Shown in pieces: positions 62,208-64,000 of a DNA stretch of 64,000 bases. The notes under the pieces were generated by a model that made no database searches, was not told the origin of the DNA, and saw only the letters and a program-made list of their open reading frames with translations. The DNA comes from an uncultured bacterium (GTDB lineage: Bacteria; Cyanobacteriota; Vampirovibrionia; Gastranaerophilales; Gastranaerophilaceae): positions 1 through 64,000 of the forward strand of contig CAPQCU010000002.1 of NCBI GenBank assembly GCA_948684385.1. The letters run 5' to 3'. Numbering within the stretch: position 1 is the first letter of the stretch; each line of letters opens with the position of its first letter. A program made the translations under genes and the position numbers.

Positions 62208-63239
62208 ATGAAAGCTGTTTTATATTACGGACCACAAAATATAAAATATGAAGAAACAAGAATCAAGCCTTTAGAAAAAGGCGAGATTCTTGTTAAAGTT
62301 AAAGCTGCACTGACCTGCGGCACTGATGTTAAGACATTCAGACGCGGGCATCCTGTTTTAATAAAAAGCATTCCGTCAGGTTTCGGTCACGAATTTTCAG
62401 GAATTGTTGAAAAAGTTGCTGATGATGTTAAAAATATTAAAGTCGGAGACAGAGTTGTCTGCGCTAACTCAGCTCCTTGCGGAGAATGCTTTTACTGCAA
62501 AAAAGGCGAATATAACCTTTGTGAAAACTTAAACCTATTAAACGGTGCTTACGCAGAATATATCGTTGTTCCGGAAAGAATAGTTAAAAAGAACACCCTT
62601 CTTTTACCTCCCAGCCTGCCATTTGAGAAAGCAGCGTTTACAGAACCATTGGCAAATGTTGTTCACGGAGTCGAAAGAACCGGCATTAAACCGGGTGATT
62701 CTGTAGGAATTATAGGCATTGGCCCGATTGGTTTAATGTTTGCACGTTTATGTAAATTAAAAGGTGCAAGAGTAATTGTTGCCGGCAGAAACCCTATAAA
62801 ACTTAAGCTGGCAGAAGAATTTGCTCACGCTGATGAAATTGTCGATTTAAAAAAATACTCAAATCCGGAAACAATATTTAAAGATTTTTCCGATGAAAAG
62901 CGCGGTCTTGATGTTGCAGTCGAATGCGTTGGTATGCCGGAAATATGGGAGCTTGTATTCTCCTGCGTGCGACCGGGCGGAACAGTTCACTTCTTTGGAG
63001 GCTGCAAATCCGGTTCAAAAGTCAGCTTTGACACGACAAAAATGCATTACGGAGATATCCGTTTAATGAGCGTTTTCCACCACACTCCAAAGTATTTCCG
63101 TCAGGCGCTTGATTTAATCTCATCCGGTGAAGTTGAAGTTGAAAAACTGATTACAGCAGAGCTCCCGCTTGAAAAAGTTGAATACGCAATGGAACAGCAC
63201 ATTGCAGGGAATGCGATTAAATTTCTAATTCATCCTTAA
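62208..63239 (+). CDS. Zinc-dependent alcohol dehydrogenase (MDR family)
   Basis: GHEFSGIVEKV (catalytic-zinc Glu and His), CGECFYCKKGEYNLC (four-Cys structural zinc) and VGIIGIGPIGLMFARL (NAD-binding) place it in the sorbitol/threonine dehydrogenase group; substrate uncertain. It starts 4 bp after the ompH stop. 343 aa is typical. Confidence 0.9.
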   Translation: MKAVLYYGPQNIKYEETRIKPLEKGEILVKVKAALTCGTDVKTFRRGHPVLIKSIPSGFGHEFSGIVEKVADDVKNIKVGDRVVCANSAPCGECFYCKKGEYNLCENLNLLNGAYAEYIVVPERIVKKNTLLLPPSLPFEKAAFTEPLANVVHGVERTGIKPGDSVGIIGIGPIGLMFARLCKLKGARVIVAGRNPIKLKLAEEFAHADEIVDLKKYSNPETIFKDFSDEKRGLDVAVECVGMPEIWELVFSCVRPGGTVHFFGGCKSGSKVSFDTTKMHYGDIRLMSVFHHTPKYFRQALDLISSGEVEVEKLITAELPLEKVEYAMEQHIAGNAIKFLIHP

Positions 63240-63252
63240 AATAACTTTCCTC

Positions 63253-63281
63253 TTGCCTAAGAAACGTATTTACGTTATTAT
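63253..63281 (+). promoter_or_regulatory. Promoter of yebC
   Basis: TTGCCT (63253-63258), 17 bases, TATTAT (63276-63281), 31 bp before the ATG. Confidence 0.5.
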
Positions 63282-63312
63282 TGATACGCTAGACTAATAA
63301 AGGGGATATTTT

Positions 63313-64000
63313 ATGAGCGGACACTCAAAATGGTCAACGATTAAACATAAAAAAGCTAAAACAGACTCACTAAGAGCTGCTGAATTTCAAAAATTTTCAA
63401 GAGAAATTATCGTAGCTTCTAAGCTTGGCGGTCCTGATCCTTCAGGTAATTTCCGTCTAAGAACTGCTATTGAAAAAGCTAAAGCTGCCGGACTTCCAAA
63501 CGATAACATCAAACGTGCTATTGAAAAAGGCTCCGGAGCAGGAAACAACGAAAACTATGACGAAATGGTATATGAAGGCTACGCAGCTGGCGGGGTAGCT
63601 GTTGTAATCGAAGCTATGACTGATAACAAAAACAGAACCGCAGGAGATATCAGAAGCTATTTCACCAAGTTCAACGGGAACCTCGGTGAAACAGGATGCG
63701 TAGGCTGGATGTTTGACAAAAAAGGATGCATTACTTTTAATAAAGAAGGTGTAGATTACGAACAGCTTTTTGAAGCAGCTATTAATCTTGATGCTGATGA
63801 TATTGTTGAAGAAGAGGATGAATACAAAGTTTACACATCTTTTGAAAACCTTCAGGCTGTAACAGAAGGATTAGAAAAAGAAGGGTTTAAATCTGTAACT
63901 GCAGAGTTCACAAGAGTTCCGCAAAATACAATTGAGGTAACAGATGAAAAAACTGCAACAAGTATTATGAGACTTCTCGGAAGATTAGAAGAGCATGACG
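63313..64000 (+). CDS. yebC: YebC/PmpR-family translation factor, 3' end cut by the window
   Basis: MSGHSKWSTIKHKKAKTD is the universal start of YebC; EKAKAAGLPNDNIKRAIEKG follows. About 229 residues are visible of a usual 240-250, so the end lies beyond the window. The family has been described as transcription regulators and as factors that relieve ribosome stalling at proline runs. The ATG has AAAGGGG upstream. Confidence 0.93.
   Translation, partial: MSGHSKWSTIKHKKAKTDSLRAAEFQKFSREIIVASKLGGPDPSGNFRLRTAIEKAKAAGLPNDNIKRAIEKGSGAGNNENYDEMVYEGYAAGGVAVVIEAMTDNKNRTAGDIRSYFTKFNGNLGETGCVGWMFDKKGCITFNKEGVDYEQLFEAAINLDADDIVEEEDEYKVYTSFENLQAVTEGLEKEGFKSVTAEFTRVPQNTIEVTDEKTATSIMRLLGRLEEHD

Noticed and set aside
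1..64000. CRISPR array
   Set aside because: No series of regularly spaced direct repeats was seen on either strand; the GGGGTAAATG units are irregular and not separated by unique spacers.

Overview
The window looks like the chromosome of an AT-rich, diderm, probably gut-associated bacterium of the Melainabacteria/Vampirovibrionia type (order Gastranaerophilales). This is an inference. The support is an outer-membrane gene set (lpxA, an LptD-like protein, an OmpH/Skp-like chaperone, lgt) beside an RbgA/YlqF GTPase, a short sigma-70 adjoining dnaG, and many small orphan proteins, with almost no intergenic space. Codons and spacers are A/T-rich, and several genes appear to start at TTG or GTG.

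Region 1 (about 0.06-24 kb) is an accessory island. In order it holds: a small ORF overlapping a ParB-domain/methyltransferase fusion; a secreted Spy/CpxP-like protein; a Fic protein next to a nuclease-helicase (DUF2075 type); a very AT-rich 1237-aa STAND-type NTPase with a PD-(D/E)XK-like N-terminus; a second Fic protein; phage-type cargo (DUF5681 protein, ParB-DNA methyltransferase, Zn-ribbon protein); a capsule-type glycosyl-transfer cassette (Stealth phosphotransferase, GT4-like, GT2 and an orphan GT-tail domain); an Mrr-like nuclease with an XRE regulator; and a DUF2924 protein with a large serine recombinase. Two nearly identical 37-bp hairpins (64-100 and 23106-23142) bracket the island. 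The second lies directly behind a tRNA-Ser(GGA) gene. A double-HTH regulator with palindromic upstream sites, a nuclease-like exported protein and a catalytic-domain-only tyrosine recombinase follow.

Region 2 (25.6-46.9 kb) is mostly housekeeping: HIT protein and spermidine synthase, class II aldolase, LptD-like protein, an EnvC-like M23 factor with a tiny membrane ORF in front, tRNA-Leu(GAG), dUTPase, NagZ, dnaG-rpoD, an amidase, gltX, lpxA, an EamA transporter, tag, rbgA and rplS. Region 3 (47-64 kb) holds a lineage-type membrane protein, a flagellin with a GLUG-repeat central domain, a matrixin-like metalloprotease, the minus-strand operon prfA-ylxR-infB-comEC-dnaX, and a plus-strand run TPR lipoprotein-lgt-ompH-alcohol dehydrogenase followed by yebC, which runs off the window.

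The most unusual signals outside the proteins are: (i) the decamer GGGGTAAATG, read by eye at ten exact sites on both strands, often attached to degenerate tRNA T-arm-like sequence and also embedded in dnaX; (ii) a 54-bp tandem duplication that forms the end of rplS and the ribosome-binding site of rbgA; (iii) a ten-C tract upstream of the flagellin gene; and (iv) a scrambled duplicate of tRNA-Leu sequence. The best candidates for an undescribed system are the Fic / nuclease-helicase / STAND / Fic block (2.7-11.1 kb) and the tRNA-like GGGGTAAATG repeat family.
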